A stretch of 46,851 nucleotides of DNA from Paraburkholderia nodosa DSM 21604 (GTDB lineage: Bacteria > Pseudomonadota > Gammaproteobacteria > Burkholderiales > Burkholderiaceae): positions 26,815 through 73,665 of the forward strand of contig NZ_JAFA01000040.1 of the NCBI RefSeq assembly GCF_000519185.1, read 5' to 3'. The stretch's first letter is position 1. The number at the start of each line of letters is the position of its first letter. Position numbers and translations under genes: made by a program. The notes under the pieces were generated by a model. That model was not told where the DNA came from and did no database searches. It saw only the letters and a list, made by a program, of their open reading frames with translations. Of the stretch, positions 1 to 8,089 are shown in pieces.

Positions 1-6
1 GTTAAT

Positions 7-34
7 GGGGCGGCCGCAAGCGGGCGGCCGCCCC
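7..34 (-). terminator. Hairpin downstream of gallate dioxygenase
   Basis: A perfect 11-bp inverted repeat (GGGGCGGCCGC, positions 7-17, with GCGGCCGCCCC, 24-34) encloses a 6-nt loop and lies just past the stop codon of the leftward gene. Read on the minus strand it is followed by ATTAAC rather than a long T run, so it is a plausible but not classical intrinsic terminator. Confidence 0.6.
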
Positions 35-45
35 GCCACGCACGC

Positions 46-1341
46 TTACTTCGCTTCCCCTTCCTGCCATTCTTCGGTCGCATCCACATCCCCCGCTACC
101 GAATAAAGCACGCGCGTATTGCGCGTCTTGAGGAAATCTTCGAGCGTCTCGCCGCGCATGGCCGCGTAGATGTGAAGGTTTGAAGTCCCAACCACTGCGC
201 CAAGCTTTTCCAGCATGAAGAAGATCACGCCGTAGTGAATCAGTCCGCGCCAGTCGCGCCGGCGCACGAGATCCTTTTCCTCATCGGTCAGCCCGGCCTC
301 GTCAAACGAGCGCTCCGGGTCGGCGAGAAACGCGCGACGATGTCCCTCGTCGATCATCGCGTGCAGGTACTTGTTCAGCCGGTACGCCTTCACACTCGAC
401 TCGAGCCCGAACGGGTAGGTGCCCGTGAGCTGCTCCGCGCCGGCCAGTTGCCGCGCCATGTGCTGGCGGTGCCGCGCCTGCGCGTCACCCGCCGGCGTCA
501 TCGCCGTGTTCTCGAGCACGAGCGTGCCGATGCCCGTCATCGAAGGCAGGTAGTAGCCGCTGTGCACCTGCTTCACGTTGCCGCTCAGCGCGCCGCGCAT
601 GATCAGCCACATGATGATTTCGGCGCCTTCGAGCCCGCCCAGTTGCGCGTACTCGGCGTGCGTCATTTCCGCGAGCGCTTGCGGGTCGTTCGTGATGGCG
701 TCGAGGAAGCGGTGGTCCCAGTCCACGTTGTTGAAGCCCGCGTGCTCGCCATGCACCTGGTGCGAGAGGCCGCCCGTTGCCATCACCACCACGCGCAGGT
801 CCTCGGGATAGCTTTCGATCGCCCGCCGCAGCGCCTGGCCGAGCTTGAAGCAACGGCGAGCGGTCGGAATCGGGAATTGCAGTACGCCCACCTGCAGCGG
901 CACGACGCGCGTAGGCCAGCCCGTTTCCGTGCGGTCGAGCAGCGCCGACATCGGCGAGAAGAAACCGTGGTCGAGCGGCTTGTCCTGGAAGAACGACATG
1001 TCGAACTCGTCGCTTATGAGGCTCGTGCCGATATGCCGCGCGAGCGCCGCGTGCCCGCCAATGCCGGGCAGGTCGCGCACGCCGCCGCCTTCGTCGGCGA
1101 CCGCGTATTCGTTGCCGATGCCGAGCGCGAACGCCGAGTAGTGGTCGAAGAAGAACGACGTCACGTGGTCGTTGTAGACGTACACGATGGCGTCGGGCTG
1201 CTGCTCGCGCAGCCAGCGCTTGACCGGCTCGAAGCTTTCGAAGATCGGCGCCCAGGCGGGATCCTGCTCCTTGTGCGCGTCGTGCGCGAAGCCGATGGTC
1301 GGGGTGTGCGAAACGGCGATGCCGCCAACGATCGTGGCCAT
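46..1341 (-). CDS. galA: Gallate dioxygenase (fused LigB-LigA extradiol dioxygenase)
   Basis: This 431-residue protein is a type II (LigB-fold) extradiol ring-cleavage dioxygenase that opens gallate, a product of tannin and syringate breakdown, to 4-oxalomesaconate in the cytoplasm. Residues 1 to about 280 form the LigB catalytic domain: His12 and His59 fit the Fe(II) ligands of the family, His194 in GGLSHQ fits the catalytic histidine, and a Glu in the GLEGAE stretch (238-241) fits the third ligand. Residues about 310-410 form a LigA-like small subunit fused in the same chain, the architecture of GalA/DesB rather than the two-subunit LigAB. The start follows an AGGGAG ribosome site. It is divergent from a LysR regulator, as in gallate clusters. 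DesB-like enzymes with related trihydroxybenzoate substrates are the main alternative; the fused architecture makes gallate most likely. Confidence 0.88.
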   Translation of the reverse strand: MATIVGGIAVSHTPTIGFAHDAHKEQDPAWAPIFESFEPVKRWLREQQPDAIVYVYNDHVTSFFFDHYSAFALGIGNEYAVADEGGGVRDLPGIGGHAALARHIGTSLISDEFDMSFFQDKPLDHGFFSPMSALLDRTETGWPTRVVPLQVGVLQFPIPTARRCFKLGQALRRAIESYPEDLRVVVMATGGLSHQVHGEHAGFNNVDWDHRFLDAITNDPQALAEMTHAEYAQLGGLEGAEIIMWLIMRGALSGNVKQVHSGYYLPSMTGIGTLVLENTAMTPAGDAQARHRQHMARQLAGAEQLTGTYPFGLESSVKAYRLNKYLHAMIDEGHRRAFLADPERSFDEAGLTDEEKDLVRRRDWRGLIHYGVIFFMLEKLGAVVGTSNLHIYAAMRGETLEDFLKTRNTRVLYSVAGDVDATEEWQEGEAK

Positions 1342-1384
1342 GTCTCCCTGCTCCTTGTTGCGGGTGATTTATGTGGATGGCGCC

Positions 1385-1413
1385 AATGTAGGGTTGACGG
1401 CAGGTTATGTAAA
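1385..1413 (-). promoter_or_regulatory. Predicted sigma-70 promoter of galA
   Basis: On the minus strand TTTACA (1413-1408) is separated by exactly 17 bp from TACATT (1390-1385), giving a predicted start near 1378 and a leader of about 37 nt to the galA start. The LysR-type inverted repeat at 1432-1454 is centred about 65 bp upstream of that start, the usual activator position for LysR proteins. Confidence 0.5.
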
Positions 1414-1442
1414 TTGACTTATTCGCGAAAATTCCATAACTT
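1414..1442 (+). promoter_or_regulatory. Possible promoter of the LysR regulator gene
   Basis: TTGACT (1414-1419), a 17-bp spacer and TAACTT (1437-1442) form a fair sigma-70 match. It would start transcription at about the annotated ATG (1449), so the message would be leaderless or the true start codon lies further downstream. The regulator box overlaps the -10, which would give autorepression. Confidence 0.35.
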
Positions 1443-1454
1443 CAGATTATGGAA
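1432..1454. promoter_or_regulatory. LysR-type operator in the galA-regulator gap
   Basis: A perfect inverted repeat TTCCATAA (1432-1439) / TTATGGAA (1447-1454) with a 7-nt centre has the size and symmetry of a LysR recognition site. It covers the annotated ATG of the regulator gene itself and lies at about -65 relative to the predicted galA start. Confidence 0.6.
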
Positions 1455-2462
1455 AATAAAACATCCCGGCGGCGTCCGGAGTCGGCCAGCAAGGCGGACA
1501 TCAACGCAGACGCGGCCCGCGCAGCCGCAGACGAGGCCCAGCGGCAGCTGGCTTCGAGGCTGCGCCTGCGGCATTTGAACTGTTTCGTGGCGATCGCCCA
1601 GGAGCGCACGCTCGCGCGCGCGGCGGCGCGTTTGCACTTGAGCCAGCCAGCCGTTTCGAAGACGCTCGTGGAACTCGAGCAATGGGCGAGCGTCCGTCTC
1701 GTCGAACGCGGCAGAAACGGCGCGGCGCTAACGCCGCAGGGCGAGCGCTTCCTGCGCTATGCGCTCGACGCCACGCGCGCGGTCGAGGCGTCGGCCCTCG
1801 CACTGGCGCGGCAGGACGCGCATGCAGTGCCAGCGGTGCGTCTGGGCGCGTTGCCAACCGTGGCGACGGCGCTGCTGCCGGAAGCCCTGCTGCGTTTCAA
1901 GGCGTTGCGCCCGCAAGTGGGCGTGAAGATTCACACCGACTCGAATGCCGACCTCCTGCGGGCCGTGAAAGCCGGCGACCTCGACCTGATGGTGGGGCGC
2001 ATGGCCGAGCCGGCGATGATGCAGGGCGTGTCGTTCGAATATCTCTACACGGAGTCGCTGCTCGTCGTCGTGCGGGCGGGGCATCCGCTTGCCAGCGACA
2101 GCGTTGCGCCCGCGCTCGGCGACGTGCTCGGGTTTCCGCTCGTGATCGCGGGCGAGCGCACCGCGCCGCGCCATCACACCGAGGCGTTTTTCGAAACGCA
2201 TGGTTTCGCCGTGCCCGAAGGCGCGATCGAAACGCAGTCGGCCTCTGTGGCGCGCTTGCTTGTTTCCGGTTCGGACGCCGTGTGGGTCGTGCCGCAGCGT
2301 GTCGCGCAAAGCGACATCGACGCGGGGTTGCTCGTGCGGATCGACGTGCCGGCCCCGCAGGGCGCGGAGCCGATCGGCATTCTCCGGCGCAGCACCGTGA
2401 CGCTCGACGAGGCGATTGGCGCCCTCGCGCAGCAATTGCGCGAATGCGCGCAGCTCGCCTAG
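1449..2462 (+). CDS. LysR-type regulator, PcaQ/GalR group
   Basis: A 337-residue LysR-type transcription factor. After a 40-residue polar extension, residues about 41-100 form the winged helix (LRLRHLNCFVAIAQERTLARAA, SQPAVSKTLVELE), which is the PcaQ/GalR signature, followed by an effector-binding domain to the C terminus. Proteins of this group activate aromatic-acid ring-cleavage genes in response to a pathway intermediate; the divergent galA is the obvious target. The ATG at 1449 lies inside the inverted repeat and has no clear Shine-Dalgarno sequence, so either the mRNA is leaderless or translation starts later within the extension. Specificity (gallate or protocatechuate pathway) is inferred from the neighbour only. 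Confidence 0.82.
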   Translation: MENKTSRRRPESASKADINADAARAAADEAQRQLASRLRLRHLNCFVAIAQERTLARAAARLHLSQPAVSKTLVELEQWASVRLVERGRNGAALTPQGERFLRYALDATRAVEASALALARQDAHAVPAVRLGALPTVATALLPEALLRFKALRPQVGVKIHTDSNADLLRAVKAGDLDLMVGRMAEPAMMQGVSFEYLYTESLLVVVRAGHPLASDSVAPALGDVLGFPLVIAGERTAPRHHTEAFFETHGFAVPEGAIETQSASVARLLVSGSDAVWVVPQRVAQSDIDAGLLVRIDVPAPQGAEPIGILRRSTVTLDEAIGALAQQLRECAQLA

Positions 2463-2655
2463 CGCAAGGCTTTGAATTTATTTCGGCATGCAGACGATAT
2501 TTGCGGCGTGCAAAGTTTGCCTCGCGCAAAGGCTTTAATCAGACGATTCGTCGGCGTGCTAATTCGAGCGCCATCCGCAAAATTACATTTACCTTGATAT
2601 CGCCAATGGTGTCGCTAAAACGCCAATTCCATTTGAAAGAAAATGCAAGATATGG
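2463..2655. other. Intergenic region, no gene seen
   Basis: AT-richer than its surroundings. It contains the possible -35 TTGAAA (2633-2638) lying 17 bp upstream of AATGAT inside the Fur box. No convincing coding frame with a ribosome site is present up to the receptor gene start at 2832. Confidence 0.5.
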
Positions 2656-2674
2656 AATGATATCGATTCTCATT
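2656..2674. promoter_or_regulatory. Fur box upstream of the iron-uptake operon
   Basis: AATGATATCGATTCTCATT matches the beta-proteobacterial Fur box pattern (AATGATAATnATTCTCATT) and has AATGA/TCATT symmetric ends. It overlaps the -10 region of a possible promoter (TTGAAA-N17-AATGAT), so iron-loaded Fur would block transcription of the receptor operon. Confidence 0.72.
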
Positions 2675-2675
2675 A

Positions 2676-2693
2676 CCGCGGACATTTCCGCGG
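2676..2693 (+). other. Hairpin in the receptor leader
   Basis: CCGCGGA (2676-2682) and TCCGCGG (2687-2693) form a perfect 7-bp stem with a CATT loop directly after the Fur box, in the long leader of about 150 nt before the receptor start. No T run follows. It may be the second half of the operator region or an mRNA stem; its role is unknown. Confidence 0.4.
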
Positions 2694-2831
2694 CCAAACA
2701 ACAAGACCAGCCAGCCTAGCGTCGTGTCCCCGGTCCTTTCGGGACGGCCCAGCCAGCCAATCGACCCGTGTCCTCCACGCCCGTTGTCCGCGTGTCGCAC
2801 GGCCGGGTCATACGCCGTGTACAGGGACCTC

Positions 2832-5000
2832 ATGTTGAACCGGACGCCGCTCGCGAGTGCGCTCGCGCTGACCTTTGCTGTGCCTTTCGCTTCGTCTGCA
2901 CTCGCCCAAAGCGAGCCTGCCGCCGCAACGGCGGCAAGCGCCACGAACACCACCACGCTGCCCACGATCGCCGTGTCAGGCCAAAGCGATGCGCAGGACT
3001 TCCAGGCGGATCGCTCGACCGTCGGCGCGAAAACGCCCACCGCGCTGCGCGACATTCCGCAGTCGGTCACGGTGATCAACAAGGCCGTGATGCAGTCGCA
3101 GGGCGCCACGTCGTTCCAGGACGCGCTGCGCAACGCGCCCGGCATCACCATCGGCGGCGCGGAGGGCGGCCAAATCGGCAACAACATCAACCTGCGCGGC
3201 TTCACGGCGCAAAACGACATCTACCTCGACGGCTTTCGCGACCGCAACCAGTACTACCGCGACACCTTCGACCTCGAATCGATCGAAGTGCTCTACGGCC
3301 CCTCGTCGATGTTGTTCGGCCGCGGCTCCACGGGCGGCGTGATCAACCAGGTCACGAAGCAGGCGAACCTCAAGCCGCTCACCGAAGTGTCGACCACCAT
3401 CGGCACCGACGACCGCTATCGCGCGACGCTCGACGTGAACCGTCCGCTCGGCGATCACGCTGCATTTCGTCTGAATGCGTTCGGCCAGTCGATGGGCTCG
3501 ACGCGCGACGTGATGAAAAACAAGGACTACGGTTTCGCGCCCGAGTTGCGCTTCGGCATCGGCACGCCGACCGAGGTCACGATCTCGGCGCTCATCCAGC
3601 ACAACTACGACATGCCGGACTACGGCGTGCAGGCGATCAACGGCCGTCCGTTCGCGCCTTCGAAGAGCACGTTCTACGGCCTGACCGACGACCGCACGAT
3701 CCAGGACGTGCAGACGGTTCAGGCGCGCGTGGAGCACCGTTTCAACGACCAGTTCAAGATCACCAACCAGACGCAGTTCTCGCACTCGCTCACGGACGCG
3801 CGCGAAACTGCGCCTGGCGCGGTGCTCACGGGCCCGCTTTCTTCGAGCACGGCGCTCAAGAACGGCAACTTCACGAACCTGCCGCTCGAAGATCTCTACA
3901 TCAAGCTGGCGAGCCACGATCGCGTGATCGAAAACCACTCGATCTACAACGATACGATGGCGCAATACAAGTTCACCACGGGCTTCCTGAAGCACGAGAT
4001 GCTCGCGGGCATCGAGCTGGGCCACGACAGCTACACGAATCAGGCCTATACGCGCAACAACCTGCCGATTCTCTCGCTGCTCAACCCGGTCTATATTTCG
4101 ACGCCCTCGAACGTCACGACGACGGTCGGCAATCACGCGGAGTCGGGCGCAAACACGTTCGCGGCCTACTTCAACGAAACCATGTCGATCGGCGAGCACT
4201 GGAAGCTCATTGGCGGCGTGCGTTGGGATCGCTTCCAGGCGCATATCGCCAACACGATCAGCGCGCCGGCCTATGCGGATCAGACCAACACGTTCACGAG
4301 TGTGCGCGCGGGGGCGATCTATCAGCCGACCGACTGGCAGTCGTATTACTTCTCGTACGGCACGTCGTTCGATCCGTCGCTCGAAGCGCTCACGGTCACG
4401 AACAACACGCAAAATCTCGCGCCGGAACATACCAAGTCGTATGAAGTGGGCGCGAAGTGGGACCTGCTGGGCGGCAATCTTTCGGTGACCTCGGCATTCT
4501 TCCAGCAGGAGATGGACAACGCGCGCACGCAAACTTCGACGGGTGAGTACTCGCTCGAAGGCGATATTCGCGTGCGCGGCTTCCAGGCGGGTGCGACGGG
4601 CCACATTACCAACAAGTGGCAGGTGTTCGCGGGCTACACGTATATGGACGGCGTGGTCCTCAAGGCGCTCGACGGCACCCAGGGCAACACCCCAGCGAAC
4701 ACGCCGCGCAATACCTTCACGCTGTGGACCACGTATGCCTTCACCCCGCATTGGGAAATCGGCGGCGGCCCGACCTATATGTCGGCGCGTTACGCAGCGA
4801 ACACGAATTACGTGGAAACCGGCGGCTACACCCGCTGGGACGCGACAGCCGCGTACCACGAGAAGAAGTGGGACGTGCGGCTGAATCTGCTGAATCTGAC
4901 CAACAAGTTCTACTATGACGCCCTCATCCAGTCGGACGGCGGGCGGTCGGTGCCGGGTATCGGTCGCACGTTCCTCGCGACGGCCGATTACCGGTTCTGA
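2832..5000 (+). CDS. TonB-dependent catecholate-siderophore receptor (Fiu-like)
   Basis: A 722-residue outer-membrane receptor that takes up ferric siderophore using TonB energy. Residues 1-25 are a signal peptide ending in SSALA. The plug domain follows (IPQSVTVINKAVMQSQG, then LRNAPGITIGGAEGGQ and NLRGF), then the 22-strand barrel, ending in the typical terminal aromatic residue (ATADYRF). The ATG at 2832 is preferred because AGGGA lies just upstream and a signal peptide follows immediately; an upstream in-frame GTG at 2724 would put 36 unlikely residues before it. The Fur box and the downstream PiuC/YbiX-type gene match the fiu-ybiX arrangement, which supports a catecholate-type ligand; the exact siderophore cannot be read from sequence. 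Confidence 0.9.
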   Translation: MLNRTPLASALALTFAVPFASSALAQSEPAAATAASATNTTTLPTIAVSGQSDAQDFQADRSTVGAKTPTALRDIPQSVTVINKAVMQSQGATSFQDALRNAPGITIGGAEGGQIGNNINLRGFTAQNDIYLDGFRDRNQYYRDTFDLESIEVLYGPSSMLFGRGSTGGVINQVTKQANLKPLTEVSTTIGTDDRYRATLDVNRPLGDHAAFRLNAFGQSMGSTRDVMKNKDYGFAPELRFGIGTPTEVTISALIQHNYDMPDYGVQAINGRPFAPSKSTFYGLTDDRTIQDVQTVQARVEHRFNDQFKITNQTQFSHSLTDARETAPGAVLTGPLSSSTALKNGNFTNLPLEDLYIKLASHDRVIENHSIYNDTMAQYKFTTGFLKHEMLAGIELGHDSYTNQAYTRNNLPILSLLNPVYISTPSNVTTTVGNHAESGANTFAAYFNETMSIGEHWKLIGGVRWDRFQAHIANTISAPAYADQTNTFTSVRAGAIYQPTDWQSYYFSYGTSFDPSLEALTVTNNTQNLAPEHTKSYEVGAKWDLLGGNLSVTSAFFQQEMDNARTQTSTGEYSLEGDIRVRGFQAGATGHITNKWQVFAGYTYMDGVVLKALDGTQGNTPANTPRNTFTLWTTYAFTPHWEIGGGPTYMSARYAANTNYVETGGYTRWDATAAYHEKKWDVRLNLLNLTNKFYYDALIQSDGGRSVPGIGRTFLATADYRF

Positions 5001-5102
5001 CACCCGAGTGTCACGCGTGCGCCGTGCGTTTTTGCGCAACTGCGCGCACGGCCGTGAATGCGGCCGCTTTGCCGCTTATGCGGCACAACGAAGGAATTGA
5101 CG

Positions 5103-5786
5103 ATGCTGGTTCACGTCCCCAACGTACTGACGCCCGAGCAGGTGCGCACGCTGCGCGCGCGGCTCGACCATGCGGGCGACGCCTGGGTGGACGGCCGCGC
5201 AACGGCCGGCTGGTCAGGTGCGCCCGTGAAGCGCAATGTGCAGATCGCCGAGCGCACGCCTATCGCACGCGAGCTGGGCGACATGGTGCTCGCGGCCATC
5301 GAGCGCAATCCGCTCTTCATCAGCGCGGCGCTGCCCAACCAGGTGTATCCGCCGCTCTTCAACCGCTATGAAGGCGGCATGACGTTCGGCAGTCACGTGG
5401 ATGGCGCGGTGCGTGTGCTGCCCAACGGCGTGAAGCTGCGCACCGACGTTTCCTGCACGCTCTTTCTCTCGTCGCCCGACGAATACGACGGCGGCGAGCT
5501 CGTGGTCGAAGACACCTACGGCGTGCAGGAGGTCAAACTGCCGGCGGGCGACATGATCGTTTATCCGGCCACGAGCCTGCACCAGGTTACGCCGGTCACG
5601 CGCGGCGCGCGCGTGGCGAGTTTTTTTTGGGTGCAAAGCCTCGTGCGCGACGACACGAAGCGTGCGTTGCTCTTCGACATGGACACCGCTATCCAGCGCC
5701 TCAACGCGAGCGACGCCGATGCCCAGGCGCGGCGCAGCCTCGTGGGCTGCTACCACAATCTTTTGCGACTCTGGAGTGAAACATGA
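5103..5786 (+). CDS. Fe(II)/2-oxoglutarate dioxygenase, PKHD-type hydroxylase PiuC/YbiX
   Basis: A 227-residue cytoplasmic 2-oxoglutarate-dependent hydroxylase of the PiuC/YbiX family. The double-stranded beta-helix ligands are visible: His98 and Asp100 in GSHVDG, His160 in TSLHQV, and Arg170 for 2-oxoglutarate. The ATG at 5103 follows AAGGAA and gives the family length (about 226). It is the second gene after a siderophore receptor and overlaps the next gene by 4 nt (ATGA), so it is translationally coupled. Members are iron-starvation induced together with TonB receptors; the substrate is not established. Confidence 0.88.
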   Translation: MLVHVPNVLTPEQVRTLRARLDHAGDAWVDGRATAGWSGAPVKRNVQIAERTPIARELGDMVLAAIERNPLFISAALPNQVYPPLFNRYEGGMTFGSHVDGAVRVLPNGVKLRTDVSCTLFLSSPDEYDGGELVVEDTYGVQEVKLPAGDMIVYPATSLHQVTPVTRGARVASFFWVQSLVRDDTKRALLFDMDTAIQRLNASDADAQARRSLVGCYHNLLRLWSET

Positions 5787-6493
5787 GCTTTCCCGATATC
5801 GCCGAGATCGACGCGCCGGCAGTGCCGCGCACGCGCCTCGACGCCGAACAGCGCGACGAACGTGCGAAGCGCTCGCGCCGCGCTACCTTCATCAAGTGGC
5901 TGCGCAAGGTGCACGGCTGGGTGGGATTGTGGGGCGCGGCGCTTGGCCTACTGTTCGGCGCAACGGGGTTCGTGCTCAACCATCGCGCCGAGCCGCTGCG
6001 CATTTCGCCGGGCGCGCCGCAAGTCTCGACGGTGCAGATTGCCGTGCCCGACCCCGCGCCCGAAACGCCGCGTGAGATGGTGAAGTGGTTGCGCTCGCAA
6101 CCGGATCTGAAACTACCCGCGCGCACGGGCCGCGTGCAGAAGGAGCCCGAGCACAACGTGGCCTGGGGCGATCGCCAGGTCGTACAGCCCGAACATTGGC
6201 AGATGATGTTCACGTCGCCCGCCGAGAGCGTGATGGTCGAGTACTGGGTGGGCAACGACAAGCTCACGCTCAAGCGCAACGACAACTCGCTCGTCTCGAC
6301 GATCACGAACCTGCACAAGGGTACGGGCATGAGCGTCGGCTGGGTGCTGTTCATCGACAGCTTTGCCGGGGCGCTCATTCTGCTTTCGCTCACGGGCGTG
6401 CTGCTGTGGACGGAGCTGAACAAGCGCAAGACGGTGGGCGCCGTGCTGTTGTTCGGCTCGATTATCGTGTCGGTATGCGTGGGGCTGGCGTAA
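5783..6493 (+). CDS. PepSY-associated TM-helix protein of the iron operon
   Basis: A 236-residue inner-membrane protein. A positively charged N-terminal segment (to about residue 38) leads into a TM helix (VHGWVGLWGAALGLLFGATGFVLNH), a periplasmic PepSY-like stretch, then two C-terminal helices (WVLFIDSFAGALILLSLTGVLLW and TVGAVLLFGSIIVSVCVGL). PepSY_TM proteins often accompany TonB receptors and are linked to reduction or handling of the imported iron complex; this role is inferred from context. Its start overlaps the PiuC stop codon, so it closes the three-gene operon, which ends at the strong hairpin at 6515. Confidence 0.8.
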   Translation: MSFPDIAEIDAPAVPRTRLDAEQRDERAKRSRRATFIKWLRKVHGWVGLWGAALGLLFGATGFVLNHRAEPLRISPGAPQVSTVQIAVPDPAPETPREMVKWLRSQPDLKLPARTGRVQKEPEHNVAWGDRQVVQPEHWQMMFTSPAESVMVEYWVGNDKLTLKRNDNSLVSTITNLHKGTGMSVGWVLFIDSFAGALILLSLTGVLLWTELNKRKTVGAVLLFGSIIVSVCVGLA

Positions 6494-6514
6494 GCCTCGA
6501 TGAGTGAACCCGGC

Positions 6515-6546
6515 AACGGGCGCGAACGCCGAGGTTCGCGCCCGTT
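6515..6546. terminator. Bidirectional hairpin terminator
   Basis: A perfect 13-bp stem AACGGGCGCGAAC (6515-6527) / GTTCGCGCCCGTT (6534-6546) with a 6-nt loop lies between two convergent genes, followed by CTATTTC on the plus strand. It can serve the iron operon and the leftward cobF. Confidence 0.75.
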
Positions 6547-6551
6547 CTATT

Positions 6552-7325
6552 TCAGTCTTTCACGCCGCGCTTGCGCAGCAAATAGGTGTCCATGATCCAG
6601 CCGTTCGCTTCGCGCGCCTGGGCGCGAACGCGGACGATCTCGTCTTTCACGTCTTCCAGCCGGCCCGCCATCAGGATCTCATCAGGGGTGCCGACATAGG
6701 CGCCCCAGTAGATATCGAGTTCTTCGCCCGCGAGCTGCGCGTACGCGTTCTGCGCGTCGAGCATGACCACCGCGCTTTCCACGTCCTGCGGAAAACCTCC
6801 CTCTGCGAGCCGCCTTCCGGTCGTGATGCTCACCGGCTTGCCGATGAAGTTGAGCGGCACGCGATGCTTCGCCGCGAGGGCCTGCACGCTGCTAATGCCG
6901 GGAATCACCTCGAAGTCGAACGCGAGCCGACCATCGGCCAGGATCGAATCGAGAATGCGGATCGTGCTGTCGTAGAGCGACGGGTCGCCCCAGACGAGAA
7001 ACGCGCCGCATTGGCCATCGGTCAATTCTGCTTCGATCAGGCGCTCGAATACGCGCTGCTTGTCGCGGTTGAGCTCGTCCACGGCGGCCTTGTAATCGAG
7101 GCCTTCGTCGCGGCGCCGCTCGGGGCTCGTGGCTTCCACGATGCGGTAGTCGTGGTCCTTGATGAAGCGAGCGCAGATTTCCTTGCGCAGCGCGACGAGC
7201 TTGTCCTTGGCCGCGCCCTTGTCCATCACGAAGAACACGTCGGCGGCGTTGAGCGCCTCGATTGCCTGCACGGTCAGGTACTTCGGATCGCCCGCGCCGA
7301 TGCCGATGATGAGGATCTTTTTCAC
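6552..7325 (-). CDS. cobF: Precorrin-6A synthase (deacetylating)
   Basis: A 257-residue SAM-dependent methyltransferase of the aerobic cobalamin pathway that methylates C-1 of precorrin-5 and releases the acetyl group. The N terminus KKILIIGIGAGDPKYLTVQAI is the glycine-rich SAM loop of the CobF family, and VIPGISSVQALAAKHRVPLNFIG is the second tetrapyrrole-methylase motif. A GTG at 7325 puts the conserved start directly at the gene start; an ATG at 7418 would add 31 residues with no family resemblance. No other cob gene lies within the window, which is unusual because cobF normally belongs to a cob cluster. No B12 riboswitch motif was seen upstream. Confidence 0.87.
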   Translation of the reverse strand: MKKILIIGIGAGDPKYLTVQAIEALNAADVFFVMDKGAAKDKLVALRKEICARFIKDHDYRIVEATSPERRRDEGLDYKAAVDELNRDKQRVFERLIEAELTDGQCGAFLVWGDPSLYDSTIRILDSILADGRLAFDFEVIPGISSVQALAAKHRVPLNFIGKPVSITTGRRLAEGGFPQDVESAVVMLDAQNAYAQLAGEELDIYWGAYVGTPDEILMAGRLEDVKDEIVRVRAQAREANGWIMDTYLLRKRGVKD

Positions 7326-7485
7326 GTTGCAGTTCCGGAATGGGAGTCGTCGGTGCGGCGCAATGATAGCGCGAGTTCGGCGCGGTGCCGCGCTCGCCGG
7401 CAGGGCAATTTTCTTCAATACGCCGGCGGCGCGCGCGTCTACCCTCGACGCTTACCGATCGCCCATGCGCGTAGCGAGGATAACC

Positions 7486-8073
7486 GTGAGCACTGCTTTG
7501 TCGATGGCCGCCTTCGCGCTGGCCACTTCCATCACCCCTGGCCCCGTCAATATCCTCGCGCTGAGTGCTGGCGCGCGTTACGGGCTGCGCGCGAGCCTGC
7601 GCCACGTCACCGGCGCGACCGTGGGCTTCGTATTGTTGCTGCTGCTGATCGGCCTCGGCATGCAGGAACTGTTGGCGAGCTTGCCGTTTCTCACGCGCGC
7701 GCTCGAATGGGCGGGCGTGGCTTTCCTGCTGTATGTTGCGTACCGACTCGCCACCGACGATGGCCGCATCGACGCCCCGAACGCGGCGCGCGGTCCCTCG
7801 CTGATGGTGGGCGCCACGATGCAATGGCTCAATCCCAAGGCGTGGCTCGCCTCGGTCGCGGGCATGGGCTTATATGCGGCCTCCGGCGAGAGTGCGCTCG
7901 TCTGGCAGTTCGCCGCGATCTATTTTGTGGTGTGCTACGTGTCGATTGCTTGCTGGGCGTGGGCGGGCGCGTCGCTGCGCCAGGCCTTGCGCGAGCCGTC
8001 GCGCGTGCGTTTGGTGAACCGCGCGATGGCGTTGTTGCTGACGGGCAGTGCGGTCTGGCTGATGCTTGCCTGA
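7486..8073 (+). CDS. LysE-family amino-acid/metabolite exporter
   Basis: A 195-residue inner-membrane exporter of the LysE/RhtB family. The N terminus has the family motif SITPGPVNILALSAGARYG near residues 17-36, followed by about five more hydrophobic segments, and ends within the last helix (AMALLLTGSAVWLMLA). GTG at 7486, with AGGA five bases upstream, is chosen over the ATG at 7465 because it gives the usual short N terminus. The convergent AraC-type gene is a common partner of LysE exporters and may control it. The substrate cannot be read from sequence. Confidence 0.85.
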   Translation: MSTALSMAAFALATSITPGPVNILALSAGARYGLRASLRHVTGATVGFVLLLLLIGLGMQELLASLPFLTRALEWAGVAFLLYVAYRLATDDGRIDAPNAARGPSLMVGATMQWLNPKAWLASVAGMGLYAASGESALVWQFAAIYFVVCYVSIACWAWAGASLRQALREPSRVRLVNRAMALLLTGSAVWLMLA

Positions 8074-8089
8074 GCGCGCGACGACTACA

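Noticed and set aside
235..1578. Long open frames opposite real genes (for example 235-1578, 2976-5039, 16030-18510 and 41687-43666)
   Set aside because: They are Arg/Ala/His-rich shadows created by high GC on the complementary strand of recognised genes, with no family resemblance.
7326..7485. Cobalamin riboswitch upstream of cobF
   Set aside because: No B12-box-like conserved segment or typical leader was recognisable in the short gap.
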